Numbered from the stretch's first letter, positions 1 through 11,710 are shown. The stretch: DNA of 64,000 bases from Carposina sasakii (GCA_014607495.2 CP053169.1:1612001-1676000); one strand, 5' to 3'. Notes: a model not told the origin generated them from the letters alone. A program made the numbers and translations.

Positions 1-514
1 ACTTGATACCTAAATACTTTATTATTATAAAAATGAAAGTTGATGATTGGAGGTATAATAATAGCCAATACCTCAGTCTTTTCCCATAGTTATACTTATA
101 TTATGGCATATTATAATCATAGCAATATTTTGGGATCCCGCAGGCAGACCTACGTGACATCAACCCTCTTTGGGCATGCTTTTGTTGGTGGTGTTTATCA
201 GGCGGTCGTGCGGAAAGCATCAGCGCAAGATAGTTGCGCACTGGAAGAAAAAATTTTAACTCATAGAAGATTTATTTAAGTTGTTTTTTGATGCCAGCTG
301 CTATTAGAGTTTGCACTCGTGGCTCACTAACTATAAATTCATACATTTTCAAGTTGCTTAAATTTATTTTTCAAACGTTGTAAGCAACTGTTGAGCAACC
401 AACTGTACAAACATGTTTTAGTTACTTTAGAATGTTTCGTGGCGAAGGTATATACGCCGTAACACCGCACCGGCTCGAAGTCATTGACACTTTTGCTACA
501 CCTAGGCGATTTAC

Positions 515-610
515 CTTCAATTGGTTCTGTGAGGTGGTAAGTACTGCTGCCGTCCTTTCCAAGTTATAAGCCGCAGATCTCAGTCCAAATCTCACTAATG
601 ACAGCGCCAT
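515..610 (-). CDS. Possible first coding exon of a mitochondrial-type protein (unidentified)
   Basis: An ATG at 610-608 (context ACAAGATGG) opens a 32-codon frame that ends at a good donor (AAG followed by GTAAAT, 514-509) in phase 0. The peptide starts MALSLVRFGLRSAAYNLERT. It is rich in Arg, Ala, Leu and Ser with no acidic residue in the first 17, which is the composition of a mitochondrial presequence. The rest of the gene would lie leftward, probably outside the window. A possible acceptor (TTTTTTCTTCCAG) sits near 262-250, but the frame after it does not join cleanly, so no second exon is claimed. I do not recognise the protein. A chance ORF is possible. Confidence 0.3.
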
Positions 611-1434
611 CTTGTCAGTTACAAGAGCCACGTGAACTTTATTTCATTTATTCAAAAACTTGACTTGTCTCACTTTACACTTCACCCGCTGAACGTGCAC
701 TGTGTGCAGCGTACAAACAAAAACTGATTCGAATTTCGAAGGCGCATTCTGTTTTATTGCCGCCAGGGTGGGGAGTGTTTTCGACCGGTAGCATGTGTTC
801 GTGTTTTTGTTTTTGGATAGGAATATGGCCTGTATTCCGTGGCGGGTATCGGTGTTTTTCGGTACAAGTGCATTTGGATTTAGGATGCAAACTTTTTGGG
901 CGATAGGTATATTGACTTTGATTACAGTAAGGTCTCTCTGAATAGGTCGCCTTGCATGCGGGTATACACGTAGGCCATCGTAGGCAACTGCCGCCGATCG
1001 CTTTGCTCAGTTGCGTATACTACGACTTCGAACCTGTAGGCCATCGTAGGCAACTGCTCAGCAATTAGAAGGTGCACGAAGATTACATAGGTTTGTACTT
1101 GTTATACATTATCGTTGTGTTTATATGTATCTGCTCTAGCGTTTGTTGATTTTATTATTTGCGTTTAGAAAAAAAAATTATAAGTCTGTCACTCCAATCA
1201 CTCAGTAACAGGAGAGTTTTAGGTATAAGTAAAACTCTACGACATAATAGGTTGGGTAGCAATACTTTCCTAGTAAGGTTAATGACCTCTTTAGTGGCTA
1301 CCTACCTAACCTACCATATATCCAAATTGAATCACCTCACTCCAGTCAGACAGAATGTCTAGTGAGTTTTATTTTAGGTATCATTGTAACGTAGAAAGGT
1401 TTAACGTAAAAATTTAACCTATTATAGTCAGGGC

Positions 1435-2155
1435 CATAAAAAAGTTCAAAAACCGTATTTTTGCACTTAACGCTTTTTGCCACTGTGATGTCAAACACAC
1501 CATCTTACCTACCTACGTTTGACGCATTTACCGTGAAAATGTTTATTTGTTGCACAAGGGCTGATTTGGCCCCGCACACATGCAACTATTAGGATTAGTA
1601 GTTAGGTGGAATTCACGTCGACGGGAAACCAGGGGATCCTTGATAACCTGATGCGAAGAATGGTAGACGTAGGTATACGTTTCTGCCCCCGTATCGGCTA
1701 TCCTTAGAATAATGATTTTCGCTCCGCTCTGAGCGAAGACCTATCATTAATCTAAGAGGCTATCTTTTTAAAAGCTTTTATTTGACAGTTCATGGTGATT
1801 ATCACTCATTGAAAAACAACTGTGAAGAGGAAGTGGCATTATGGCTTTTCTAAAGAAAATTTTGGCAACACACACGTACATGTCACTTCCAGTTCAGTAA
1901 GTTTCAATGAGTGATCTGATCATCACTAGGAACTGTCAAAATAGACAGTACCTACCTATATCTACCCATGGTACAGGAGTATCTTATGTCACATTGACGA
2001 AATTGTGTGTACTATGCTATACAATTTTGGAGAACAAAATAAGACATGAAAACCACTAAATCTTATCCACTAAGTCAGGGCCATAAAAAAGTTCAAAAAC
2101 CGTATTTTTTTGTCACTGTGATATCAAACGCACCATCTTACCTACGTTTGACGCA
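1435..2155 (+). repeat. Direct repeat pair, second copy interrupted
   Basis: The stretch at 1430-1560 (GTCAGGGCCATAAAAAAGTT onward) recurs at 2075-2155. The second copy stops inside GACGCA and its continuation (CATTTACCGTAAAA) reappears at 2886. The second copy is therefore split by about 730 bp of other DNA. Confidence 0.7.
1792..1939. mobile_element. Palindromic MITE
   Basis: The left arm (TTGACAGTTCATGGTGATTA onward) and the right arm (ending CATCACTAGGAACTGTCAA) are near-perfect inverted repeats of about 35 bp. An inner imperfect pair (GAGGAAGTG / CACTTCC) is also present. There is no coding capacity. This is a fold-back, non-autonomous DNA element. Confidence 0.65.
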
Positions 2156-2885
2156 GTACTTCGTAAACATAAATCCCTGCCATATGATCCCCAACTGGAT
2201 TATAATATTCGTAGGCGGAATCGAGTATGCGATTCAGAACCTCATAGAACAACGACTGCTGGTAGACACTTCCCACAGTCTAGTGGTAGACTGTACAATA
2301 TATTCAACAAAAATTTACATATTTACCCTCTAAGTCTTCATAAAGTTAAAAATGCTGTGCAATCACTTCTTTTGAATCTGAACTACTTAGAAACAGAAAA
2401 TCTAATAAAAACCTCCCTTAAAGCCAACAAAACTAGTTTGTATAAGGTTTAGCAACTTTGCACATATTATATTCTACTATGCTCGCACACAGATACACAC
2501 ATAATGTAATTATTTTACAATTCACTAATTGATCGTTCTTAATTTAAGGTTACAACTGGATACTATGGTACTATCTAAATATTGGTCTTTGTAAATGAAG
2601 GGTTACTGTAGTGTAATGAGGAAATATTATTGATTAATGTTGTACTGGCTTACGTAACTATAACTTTGTACATAATAACAATAAAACCGATGGAGGGCGC
2701 CGATGTCTGTGCTACAGTTATATACTTCTACAGACATCGACGTTTCACTTATGAATGCTAAATTATCTTTTAACCAATTCTATTTTGTGTTATTATAGTA
2801 GACTTGGTATAAAAATACTCCTATCTATGTATGTGCCATTTGTAACTGCATTGTAAATATGGTCAATAAACTATTTTTCATTTTT
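2156..2885 (+). mobile_element. Insertion splitting the 2.07-kb repeat copy
   Basis: This DNA separates two halves of a repeat that is intact at 1430-1560. Its right end contains AATAAA (near 2866) followed by a T-rich and ATTT-rich tail, which suggests the 3' end of a retroposed sequence on the plus strand. No intact ORF was found, and the family was not identified. Confidence 0.45.
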
Positions 2886-5290
2886 CATTTACCGTAAAAC
2901 AGTTACATTATTGCATAAGGGCTTTTGTGTGCGTTTTTTGCACTCTTTTGTAATAATAGCATTGCCCCTTCATTATGCAGCTAGGTATCAGGTAAACACA
3001 AAATACAGAAAACTCGGAGTTTTTTTTGTTTTGCTAAGTTCTGTACTTATAAAAAGTTTCTGATCCCCTTTTTCTTGATTGACCAATCACGTTATAAACA
3101 ATAATATTACCTACCTAATACGATATCTCTAAGGATATTGCCTTTGTTGTCATTCCCAATTTATCTACCTACCTACCAATTAGATTAGGCTTATCCACTA
3201 TTGTTATCCAAATACCTACAGGGTGATTTTTGGTCGTCACGTTCCCGAAAACTACGGAATCACCTCATCATCACGGTCATTTTTCTCCATGGAAGCATGC
3301 CTGGGAAGTGTCTGGTTTCCAAAATATTAGGGTCCAAAGTTGAGTAAATAGACTGCGTTTTTCTTGCGTAGATAGGTACAGCACGCGTATGATGAATTTG
3401 GTGAGAGCGAGTTTTCTCACTTTTAAACGTCATACTCACAGACCTATTAATAACTAGATAAACTAAGTGTATGTACTTTGCATGTAAAAATAGACTTAAG
3501 AATTAGAATAGACACCTCGTTCTCAAGCCAGACTGAGTGAATTAGGGCTGATAGAAGTGCAATCCCTTTTTACACACCAAGTAGAAACACTTGCCTTATC
3601 TAGTTTTTTTTTTTTAATTTTTAACATTTTACCGAATACATTATTAATTTAGCTCTGTGGATTTGATGTTTAAAAGTGAGACATCCCGCTCTCACCAAAT
3701 TCTTCATACGCGTGCATGACAATATCTAGCTATGCATGTAGATTAAATTCTACCAATATACGTAAATCCTCCACTAATAATAACTTTAGGTATTATGCCT
3801 AGGTACTTAGGTAGACCGAAGTAACTAATTTATCTAATACAAATTTAATTCTTCCTTAAAAATCAGATTTAGGTTAACAACCTATAAAACAACAGCAGAT
3901 AAAAACTAATTTGAAGTCGTTATTATTGAATTAGTGATAATTTTTTAATAATATCTACTTCCTTATTATTTTGCTTGACTGTCGTTATTGGCGAGCATCG
4001 TGGTTGTCATCACGTAGCTACGTAGAAGACCTCCGAAGTGTCAGACTACCTACCTACATTGCAGTTATCACGTCTCGTCGCGGTTATCGGATCTCATAAC
4101 TTCGACCCTTACCAAAGCACGACATTTGACAGAAATATTTTATTTTATTTTTATTTATTTCGGAAAACAAACAGTGTACAAACTAAAAAAGTAACAATTA
4201 AAATAACTCAAAACCATTTAAATGTTTCCACATATATGCATCTAGGTAATTAGAAATACAAGGAGATTAGAAATATAAGAATATGTATCGAATAACTGTC
4301 AATTTAAGCGTTGATTAGCCTAAATCATTAAAGATTTTTTAAAGTAAGGCCCTAAGCATGCCCTAAGCTACCTAGTTAATTTAAACAGTTAGTGCCTTCA
4401 TTTCCGATTCATAAATAAGCGTATAAGTACCAGTAGGTGCCTACCCACTACACAAGACCTTAGGGATTTTAATGTGGGACTAGGTTAATGTGTAGCAGTG
4501 TTGATTAAATTATTATTATTTATTACGACTGACTATGCTCGTAAAATGGCGTAGCAAGGGGAAACAGAAACAAAAGATCAGTGAGAAGTTGCCAGCTCTT
4601 CGCCTGAGCAGTTGCAGCTGATAAATTTATCTACCTCTAGTTTCTAGATGGTGAAATTTTGAATATCTATGTTTGATTCCGACGTAGGTATTTAGGTACC
4701 CGTATCGACCTAAATCCTAAGTCCTCTTTCGGTGACACAGCCCTGTGCAAGTGTAAGTTTAGGCTCTTTAGACAAACTTACAAATAGTTAAAAACACACA
4801 GCAATATAAACCAACTAAATTTTCAAAACGAATGTACCTATATGTAATAATAACCTTTTATCACAATTTGACAGCCATTAAAAGAATGAATGGCGACCAA
4901 GGATGCCATCACTCTTCATCAAAGAATATCCCCCTTTGTGATGCGACAGTCGACAGTGATCATGAAATGATTTAGATCGGTTACCTGATAGGTATAAATG
5001 GTTAACACATCGTCTGCCATTGCGTACACTAGTTCAGTACAAACATCGCGTGGGTAGGTTAGATATAAAAATGCTATTTTTTGAATTGTTATTGGTTTGC
5101 TACAATAGGTACATGGCATTATTTTTTTAGTAAGTAGGTACCTATTAAATTAGATAGCTTAAAATATTAGGTACAGGCTTTATTTTTTGTGAAACTTATC
5201 GTCAATGCTGCTGCTGTTAGACCTAATTAAGTACTTAATTCATTCCAAATTTTTAAAATATCCCACCTCTGATATTTCAAGGGAAGCGCC
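2886..5290. other. Intergenic DNA with repeat fragments, no gene seen
   Basis: This is AT-rich DNA without convincing coding potential. It holds one palindromic element (3219-3720), a fragment of the tRNA-type SINE tail near 4440-4505 (ACAAGACCTTAGGGATTTTA), and otherwise unclassified sequence. Confidence 0.5.
3219..3720. mobile_element. Family B MITE half-copy and adjoining palindrome
   Basis: 3219-3366 (CAGGGTGATTTTTGGTCGTC onward) matches in reverse the right half of the family B MITEs at 38297, 43357 and 33636. Immediately downstream, arms at 3383-3427 and 3669-3713 are inverted repeats (ACGCGTATGA...CACTTTTAAA), so the right side is fold-back DNA. Confidence 0.6.
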
Positions 5291-5299
5291 TAGCAAGTC

Positions 5300-5494
5300 A
5301 GCCTATTGTAGTCTACTGCTGGACGTTGGCCTTCCCCAGGGCACGCCACCAGGCTACTGCCAAACCGGGGGTTTTTTGCCCAGTCACCACGCTGGACATG
5401 CGGGCTGGATCACCAGTGTGATTTGAACCCTAACCCTAAATCACCTGTTACGTACGATACCCGCGGGCAGACATAGGGTGGTGCTACAATCTAT
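5300..5494 (+). repeat. RTE-tailed SINE-like repeat
   Basis: It begins with AGCCTATTGTAGTCTACTGC, the reverse complement of the RTE LINE 3' end. It continues with a block (GCCCAGTCACCACGCTGGAC, GGCAGACATAGGGTGGTG) shared with copies at 40619, 46688, 59320, 59942 and 61118 and, inverted, at 31270. Confidence 0.7.
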
Positions 5495-5692
5495 TATACC
5501 ACACGGTTCCTAGCATATGTACGCTAGCTTCGATATGTCTGTGTATTAGATTATGTCGATCATAGCAAAGACGAGGATAATCGTATCTACAAATATCTTA
5601 GAAGATTGCTTAACATAGTAAACATAGGAAAATACATTTATTTGGTGTTATTGTTAAATTTTATATAGGTCAGGTAGGTTTATACTATAAAC

Positions 5693-5857
5693 TAGTGGAC
5701 GCCCGCGACTCCCGGGATAAAAAGTAGCCTATAAGTATGTTAAGTGGGACCGGTCACAACATAATCCTGAAAACTGCATCGAAATCGGTTCAGCCGTTTC
5801 TGAGATTAGCGTGCACAAACATCGATCCGTTACAATTTTATTATATGTATGTATATA
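5693..5857 (+). repeat. LINE/SINE 3' tail fragment
   Basis: The segment starts ACTAGTGGACGCCCGCGACT and runs through GAAATCGGTTCAGCCGTTTC to a TATG-rich end. Related tails occur at 23450-23545, 27470-27665, 54460-54705 and 59100-59270. It is non-coding. Confidence 0.6.
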
Positions 5858-6326
5858 CAGGGTGTGGGTGACAGCCAGGCAAATACTGAAATGCTGAACA
5901 AGTACCTACCATTCTGTTGAGTTATACGACAGTATAACTCGCAGGAGAGGTATTTTTGATTTGATTATCAGTAATCTTTGCTCATCGCGCCAATTGCATC
6001 GGGCGATCCTGTGCCTAATTAAATGGGCTTATTGGTTATTGTGTGACACATTGCTGTTTTTTGGATCACTTGTGACTCTCCACTAGGGTTGATCAGGGTT
6101 TTTTCGCTTTTTTGAGGGCAACTTTTTTTTTGAAAATCATCATTTTGTTAAAATTTTATTTTTAAGTCATTATCTACGGCGTAATTAAACGAACTTAACT
6201 ATTTTTTCCTGAAAAAAAAAAAACGGAAAATTTTGGAATTTTCCTGCGATTTTTTTTTGTTTTCCACCTCAGAATCATGGTGTGAAGTCATGGTTTAATA
6301 TTTGCCTTGCTGTCACAAACACGCTG
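5858..6326. mobile_element. Family D MITE (TIR with GACAGCCAGGCAAATA)
   Basis: It starts CAGGGTGTGGGTGACAGCC after a TA and ends near TGTCACAAACACGCTG before TA. A second copy in the opposite layout is at 44888-45338, sharing GTCACAAGTGATCCAAAAAA and the ATGGGCTTATTGGTTATTG block. It has terminal inverted repeats, a TA target and no transposase. Confidence 0.65.
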
Positions 6327-6384
6327 TATAGATAAATAAATAGATAGATAATTAATTACAATTACGAATTTGCGGCCGTCGGAT

Positions 6385-6660
6385 GATGCAGCGTGTCACT
6401 AGAATACATCAGCTGCATCTCCTTCCGTGCATGTCGTAAGAGTCGACTGAGGAACTCAGGGGGTGTTCTCTCAGGCGATGAGCTAGCAACTTGTCACTGT
6501 CCATTAACATCTGATCCGTTATGTTAATCGTGGCTGTAAGGATCACCTTCCTCATCCTGCAGCTCTGGCTACTCCGTTTCGGGTACACTGCCGTGTGAAT
6601 ATGCATGGATCTCCTTTACGATCCTGCCATTTTCGGGATCACGGCTGTGTGTATGTACGC
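6385..6660 (+). repeat. Dispersed repeat R (TACATCAGCTGCAT family)
   Basis: The core contains ATACATCAGCTGCATCTCCT, CGTGCATGTCGTAAGAGTCG and a tail TTTCGGGTACACTGCCGTGT. Copies or fragments occur at 31129, 42155, 44580, 50953, 54277 and 58085, and inverted at 52060 and 56055. No ORF or obvious termini were seen. Confidence 0.6.
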
Positions 6661-6688
6661 AATTATTAGTAGGTACTTAGTATTAAAC

Positions 6689-6925
6689 GGCCACATCTGT
6701 CGTAGAACCGATGGACGGTGGAGTAAACGGGTTCTCGAATGGAGACCGCGCCTCGGCAAGCGTAGCGTTGGACGCTCTCCGGACAGATGGACCGATGACT
6801 TAAGGAGGACGGCTGGTAGTGACTGGATGGCAAAAACGGGAGATCGAGCCATGTGGCGTACACTGGGGGAGGTCTACGTCCAGCGGTGGACTGCAATAGG
6901 TTATAGACGACGACGATGACGACAA
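6689..6925 (+). mobile_element. RTE-type LINE, 3'-terminal fragment
   Basis: The translation includes the C-terminal signature of RTE-like endonuclease/reverse-transcriptase proteins: RRTDGRWSKRVLEWRPRLGK, a WTDDLRRTAGSDW segment and a YVQRWTAIG end. It finishes in a GACGACGACGATGAC microsatellite-like tail. It is 5'-truncated and a relic. Other copies are at 20880-21491, 36685-36829 and 54951-55397. Confidence 0.8.
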
Positions 6926-7115
6926 ATTAGTATTAAAGCTGTAAAGGGAGCCATAGTGAAAAAAAAGTTTGCGAAATTAATATTTGATATATTCTAGAAC
7001 TTTAACTTAGAAATAAAATATTATTAATCAGTTGTTCCTATATATTATACAGCAATAATGTTAACCCATTTACCCAAAACCTACAAATAACTTTATAATA
7101 CGTTATAATTATATA

Positions 7116-7240
7116 CAGGGTGTAACAAAAGGGGTATATTAAGTGAAATGCTATGAATATAGCCCACTTCACTAACGACACCGAGTCCCTATTGATAGGA
7201 TCTCTTTAGTGAGCTTAACATACCCCTTTTGTTATACCCT
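7116..7240. mobile_element. Family A MITE, short variant
   Basis: Its ends are CAGGGTGTAACAAAAGGGG and TACCCCTTTTGTTATACCCT, inverted to each other. The interior is shorter than in the full copies at 38031 and 56667. It abuts the SINE that follows. Confidence 0.7.
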
Positions 7241-7585
7241 AGGATGATCTCCGACCGTATTTCGGCCAAGGCGACAATCTCTACGGAGATTGGCCAGGCA
7301 CGCAGGAGATATTATAGTGCACAAGTGTGTGCGCAAACGCAGATGCACTTTCTATTCCCTCACTCTCATAGTCCGATGGGACGGAAAGCCGACACAACTG
7401 GAGAGATCAGGCGCAGGACCAACGCTTTTACGTGCTTTCCGAGGTACGAGCTAAGTGACAATTTTGCTACATTAAAATCTGTGCATGAAATAAATTTCAT
7501 TGGTACAGGCCCGTCACTGGGATCGAACTTACGCCTCCCGCTTGGAAGGTGCACGTCTTAACCACTGGGCTATCACCGCTTATAC
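7241..7585 (-). mobile_element. tRNA-derived SINE (S1), minus strand
   Basis: On the minus strand it reads AGCGGTGATAGCCCAGTGGT (box A) and GTTCGATCCCAGTGACGGG (box B), followed by a conserved body with CCTGATCTCTCC and TCCGTAGAGATTGTCGCC. A plus-strand copy is at 26924-27274 and a partial minus copy at 55672-55965. Confidence 0.8.
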
Positions 7586-8106
7586 CCTATATAAAGTGCT
7601 GAAAAAGAGATAATAATTATATTTATAACTGGCACTGACAGCTATCAATAGGAATTAAATCAGTAAATATAGTATTTTTAATTTAAAAAACATAGATAAA
7701 TAAATATGTACTTAAATTAAATAATTTTAGGATTGTATACAAAAAATATTAAAAATTACAAAGGTGTTAATACACAGACAGGGAATCCCAATATAAACGC
7801 GCAATAAATTGGCCATCTCTTTCTGTTTTCTACAAACCTAATTATAGTGTGAGTAGGACAAATACATATATGCGGCCGCGCAAAATTTATCTCCAGCAAT
7901 CCTGGTTAACTGGATGAGAATGCTATGTATCTTTAAGTTCACCTTTGTAACATAAAGAATTTTCTTATATTATCTTATGATTTTAATGGTAATTTTTAAC
8001 TGGATATTTAGGTAATAGTTAGGTAATGTCCAATTTGAATTGCCAAATTAATTTGTATTACCTGAAAAAAGCTTTTATATTATGATGGTCTGCCTATATA
8101 CATATT

Positions 8107-8112
8107 TTTATT
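8107..8112 (-). terminator. Candidate polyadenylation signal of Vps29
   Basis: TTTATT on the plus strand is AATAAA on the minus strand, about 260 bp past the Vps29 stop codon. It is plausible by position only. Confidence 0.3.
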
Positions 8113-8370
8113 CCTAACCTTAAGTGTATTTTTACTCTTTACATAACCTTATTATATTCTTAAGAAAATCCAAATAAACTTAGTGCACACATCTTTATGG
8201 GGGCTCACAGAAATTCAGGATTATGCCTATCTGGCTGGCCCCTGTATGTCTCCTCAGTTTGATCTATCCCCCAATTAGCATGAAGAAAGGGAACAGATCA
8301 AACTTTTTCCGATCTATCCCCCACCATAAGGGGACAGATGGGAATAATCCCAACTCTCTTATGATTTGAC

Positions 8371-10278
8371 CTATGCCTTTTTGTATTCAATTCTCTCAAC
8401 TTTCACTTCATCCCCTAACAGTTTGTACACATAGGTGACCACCGTTGAGCTCTGGATGTCCATTAGTACAAATGATGGAGTGGCATTCCTGAAAAAAATA
8501 TTATCATTGTTTTGAAAAACATTTTAAACACAAACTATGTACATAAGTACTTACTTCAGACAAAAAATCCTCACATTGTACATATTATTGAAAATTAATA
8601 GAAAAAACATAATTAAATAACTTGTGAGAGTAATAAGGGTATCAAACATCCTTTTTGTAATATTATAATGCTTTATTTCAACAACCATATCTTAAGTATT
8701 TATTAAGTAAAATAATAGTTATAAGTTTACCTATCTATTCCACATAAAAAATGTGGCATAGTAAACAGAGATTAGTGCCCATTCTTTCAAAAGGGATATT
8801 GCTGTAGATTTGTTGCTACACCAAAATAACTGACGACCATGAAATTGCACATAGACTTTATAGACTAGATTTTTGGTGCAAGGTATAAATATGATTTTCC
8901 AAGTACAACATGGACCAGCTATTATCTCCAGATAACATACATACATACATATAATAACACCTTTATCCCTTACCGGGTAGGCAGAGCACCAAGGGCCGAT
9001 AGAACCACATGGTGCCACTTCTGACCAATTTTGAGGGTATAGTTGAGATATAAAAGTTCAGTTAGTAGTGGCAGGTGGTCAGCCCATCGCCTACAAAACA
9101 CCAAGACCCTCTCCAGTTTACCTCCAGATAAACCATTTAAAAACGAACATACGGAAATTGTCTTACCTGAACAAAGGACTATAAGCACCGGTAGCAGATC
9201 CCGGGTTAATATAAAACTTATTCTCATGCTCATATGCTTCAAACTGGTGTGTATGTCCAGATATGAGGATGTCTACGTCCAGCTGTCTTTGGTACTAGAG
9301 CTAATGCCTCCTCATCTCCCCAGGGTACCACCTGGTGGCCGTGGACCAGGCCGATACGGAACTGGCCTACTGTGATCACCTTCTGTTCTGGATATGTTGT
9401 GTTCTGGAATACATTTTTAAAATGGTTTAAAGTTAACTTAACTTCAAGGAAATTATTATTTATTTGCTCGAAACATGATTCAATAAAGTTTTATTTCATT
9501 ATTAGAACAGACATGTTTTACAAAGTAAAATTTTGTATGCAAATATTTAATAGACATGATCTACATAGGTACATTACTTTACTTGAGTCCAGGGCTATAG
9601 ACTATATACTATGGCCATTTGTGAACTTTCAATAACCTAGGTAGAATAATTAATATGTTGTGTAGTTATATTAGGAATAGGAACCATTAGCCAAATCACA
9701 TTAAGCATACAAGTTACTAATATATCAGCTCATATCTAATACTTACTTCATCAAAATCACCTCTGACTACATGCACATCACTGGCCAAAGTTTTTAAATA
9801 GTCAAAAGACTCCTTGGTACAAAGGTTGCCAGTACAGAGGATGTGCTGGATCCTGCCAGGAAGCAGCAGCTTTTTGAACTTGGCTGGCAGGCTGCTGCAT
9901 CTGTGTGGAATGTGGAGGTCTCCAAGGACTAAAACTAGCTAGAACATGGAGAAAACTTGGATTTAGGTAGTTGATATGACCTCATTGTGATGATATAGGT
10001 AAGTTTTAAAGTTGTTTACTTATTGGTGTTTGAATACGTTCTAAATAGGATTATTATGATAAGATATTACTATATTTCTATGAGAAAAGGGGCGGATTAT
10101 AACGAAATAAACAATGCAACATCAAGTTACAAGTTGTACTTTCCTAGTTATGTATGATTAAAGAGGTGATCATACACGTAATAATATGGGGTTACAGGTA
10201 AATAATTTGTAGAAAACATTATAGAATAGTGTAAAAACAGGATGTGGAGGCAATGATAAATGATTATGTACTAACCAT
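8371..10278 (-). CDS. Vps29: Vacuolar protein sorting-associated protein 29 (retromer subunit), frameshifted in exon 3 as given
   Basis: Vps29 is a metallophosphoesterase-fold subunit of the retromer coat, which recycles cargo from endosomes to the Golgi and plasma membrane. The exons on the minus strand are 10278-10276 (ATG only, then donor GTTAGT), 9938-9747, 9403-9167 and 8488-8371, with stop TAG at 8373-8371. The frame gives 182 aa, the length of human VPS29. Recognisable pieces are [20 protein letters not shown] (D8, H10), [50 protein letters not shown], and the end VERIEYKKA. Exon 3 is 237 bp, but the flanking phases require 236. An extra C on the minus strand (G at 9291/9292) shifts the frame after ALALV, and the correct frame resumes at once as QLDVDIL. 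This is either an assembly error or a disabling mutation. The ATG-only first exon is less certain than the rest. Confidence 0.93.
8944..9130 (+). repeat. Repeat shared with 45793-45985 (inverted), in Vps29 intron 3
   Basis: It contains CCTTTATCCCTTACCGGGTA and CATGGTGCCACTTCTGACC, then GGTGGTCAGCCCATCGCCTA. The same block lies inverted at 45793-45985 in a docking-complex intron, and its outer edge recurs near 14757-14802. Confidence 0.7.
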
Positions 10279-10435
10279 GGTGAGATTCGCTTCGTTATTC
10301 AATTTTAGACAAACCAAATTAGGTAGCTTATAAAGCTCACCTATTGACACAATATTCTAGATCTTTTGATAATTATTTGATCGTGTAAATCGACAAAATA
10401 AAATATAATTTTTTTATCCTTATATTTTTTTTTTG

Positions 10436-11609
10436 TTTAGTTTATCCCGAAGGAAAGGCAAGGGGAACTAAGCCCATACAGCCATTGTCTTTAGTAAATG
10501 ATTTCTGAATTTATGATGGATGATAATGATCATGATGAATGGAAACATCGGGAAAATCCTCAAGAACAAGTGTAAAGTTAGTCAAAACAAAAAATTATTG
10601 CAGAAACAACTTACATGCGGCCATGAAGAGATCGTAATCCGGCTAAAGTTTTACTCGGCTTACCTGCGTATAAAACCATGCATACGCACTAGATTCACAC
10701 CACAAGTAATCAAAATATAACTTATCTACTAGAAAACATTACCTTACGGACACATGCAAGCCATTTACAAACAATTTTTGATTTTCACAAGAAAATTACA
10801 CCTGCACCCTTCCAGCTTTTCCCGCCGAATCCTTTTATCCTTATAATTTTGGATTTCATTTTTTTTTTTTAGTTTATCCCGAAGAAAAGGCAAGGGGAAC
10901 TAAGCCCATACAGCCTAATCATTGTTTAGTAAAATGTATTCTTAATTTATGATGAATGACAATGATGATGAATGGAAACGTCGGGAAAATCCTCAAGAAC
11001 AAGTATAAAGTTAGTCAAAATGAAAAATTATTGCAGAAACAACTTACATGCGCCCATGAAGAGATCGTAATCCGGCTAAAGTTTTACTCGGCTTACCTGC
11101 GTATAAAACCATGCACACGCACTAGATTCACACCACAAGTAATCAAAATATAACTTATCTACCAGAAAACATCACCTTAAGAACACATGCAAGCCATTTA
11201 CAAATAATTTTTCATTTTCACAAGAAAATTACACCTGCACCCTTCCAGCTTTTCCCGCTGAATATTTTGGATTTGACGTTGACAGTTTATTGATTCTTTT
11301 TTCTTTGTTTAGTTTATCCCGAAGGAAAGGCAAGGGGAACTAAGCCCATACAGCCATTGTCTTTAGTAAATCATTTCTAAACATATGATAAATGATAATG
11401 ATGATGATGAATGGATACGTCGGGAAAGTCCTCAAGAACAAGTGTAAAGTTAGTCAAAATGAAAAATAATTGCAGAAACAACTCACATGGGCCCAATAGA
11501 GATCATATTCCGACTAAAGTTTTACTCAGCTTACCTGCATATAAAACCATGCACACGCACTAGATTCACATAACAAGTAAACAAAATATTACTTATCTAC
11601 CAAAAAAAA
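10436..11609 (+). repeat. Three tandem copies of a ~435-bp unit
   Basis: Copies begin at 10436, 10868 and 11308, each with TTTAGTTTATCCCGAAG and then GGCAAGGGGAACTAAGCCCA. Periods are 432 and 440 bp. Each unit carries the same open frame of about 65 codons (ending TRFTPQVIKI in copies 1 and 2), conserved only because the copies are recent. An inverted copy follows at about 11780-11889 plus 13362-13665. The family is not identified. Confidence 0.8.
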
Positions 11610-11611
11610 TT

Positions 11612-11710
11612 GGATGGTCAACCGACCTCCCACAGGTACGCCATAGATCTTAGTAGTTCTAAGTTAGCTATATCACATTTAAAATATAAATAAAAACTCT
11701 ATTGATATGA
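11612..11710 (+). repeat. 3' end of a LINE, plus orientation
   Basis: This segment (GGATGGTCAACCGACCTCCC to AAATAAAAACTC) is the reverse complement of 11905-12004, the 3' untranslated end of the LINE at 11890-13361. Together they form ~95-bp inverted arms. Confidence 0.7.

Noticed and set aside
7229..7561. Plus-strand ORF of 110 codons
   Set aside because: It lies in the antisense of SINE S1, and similar frames appear in other copies.
10520..11153. Two near-identical 65-codon plus-strand ORFs as a duplicated gene
   Set aside because: The identity covers the whole 435-bp repeat, coding or not, and the third copy breaks the frame.
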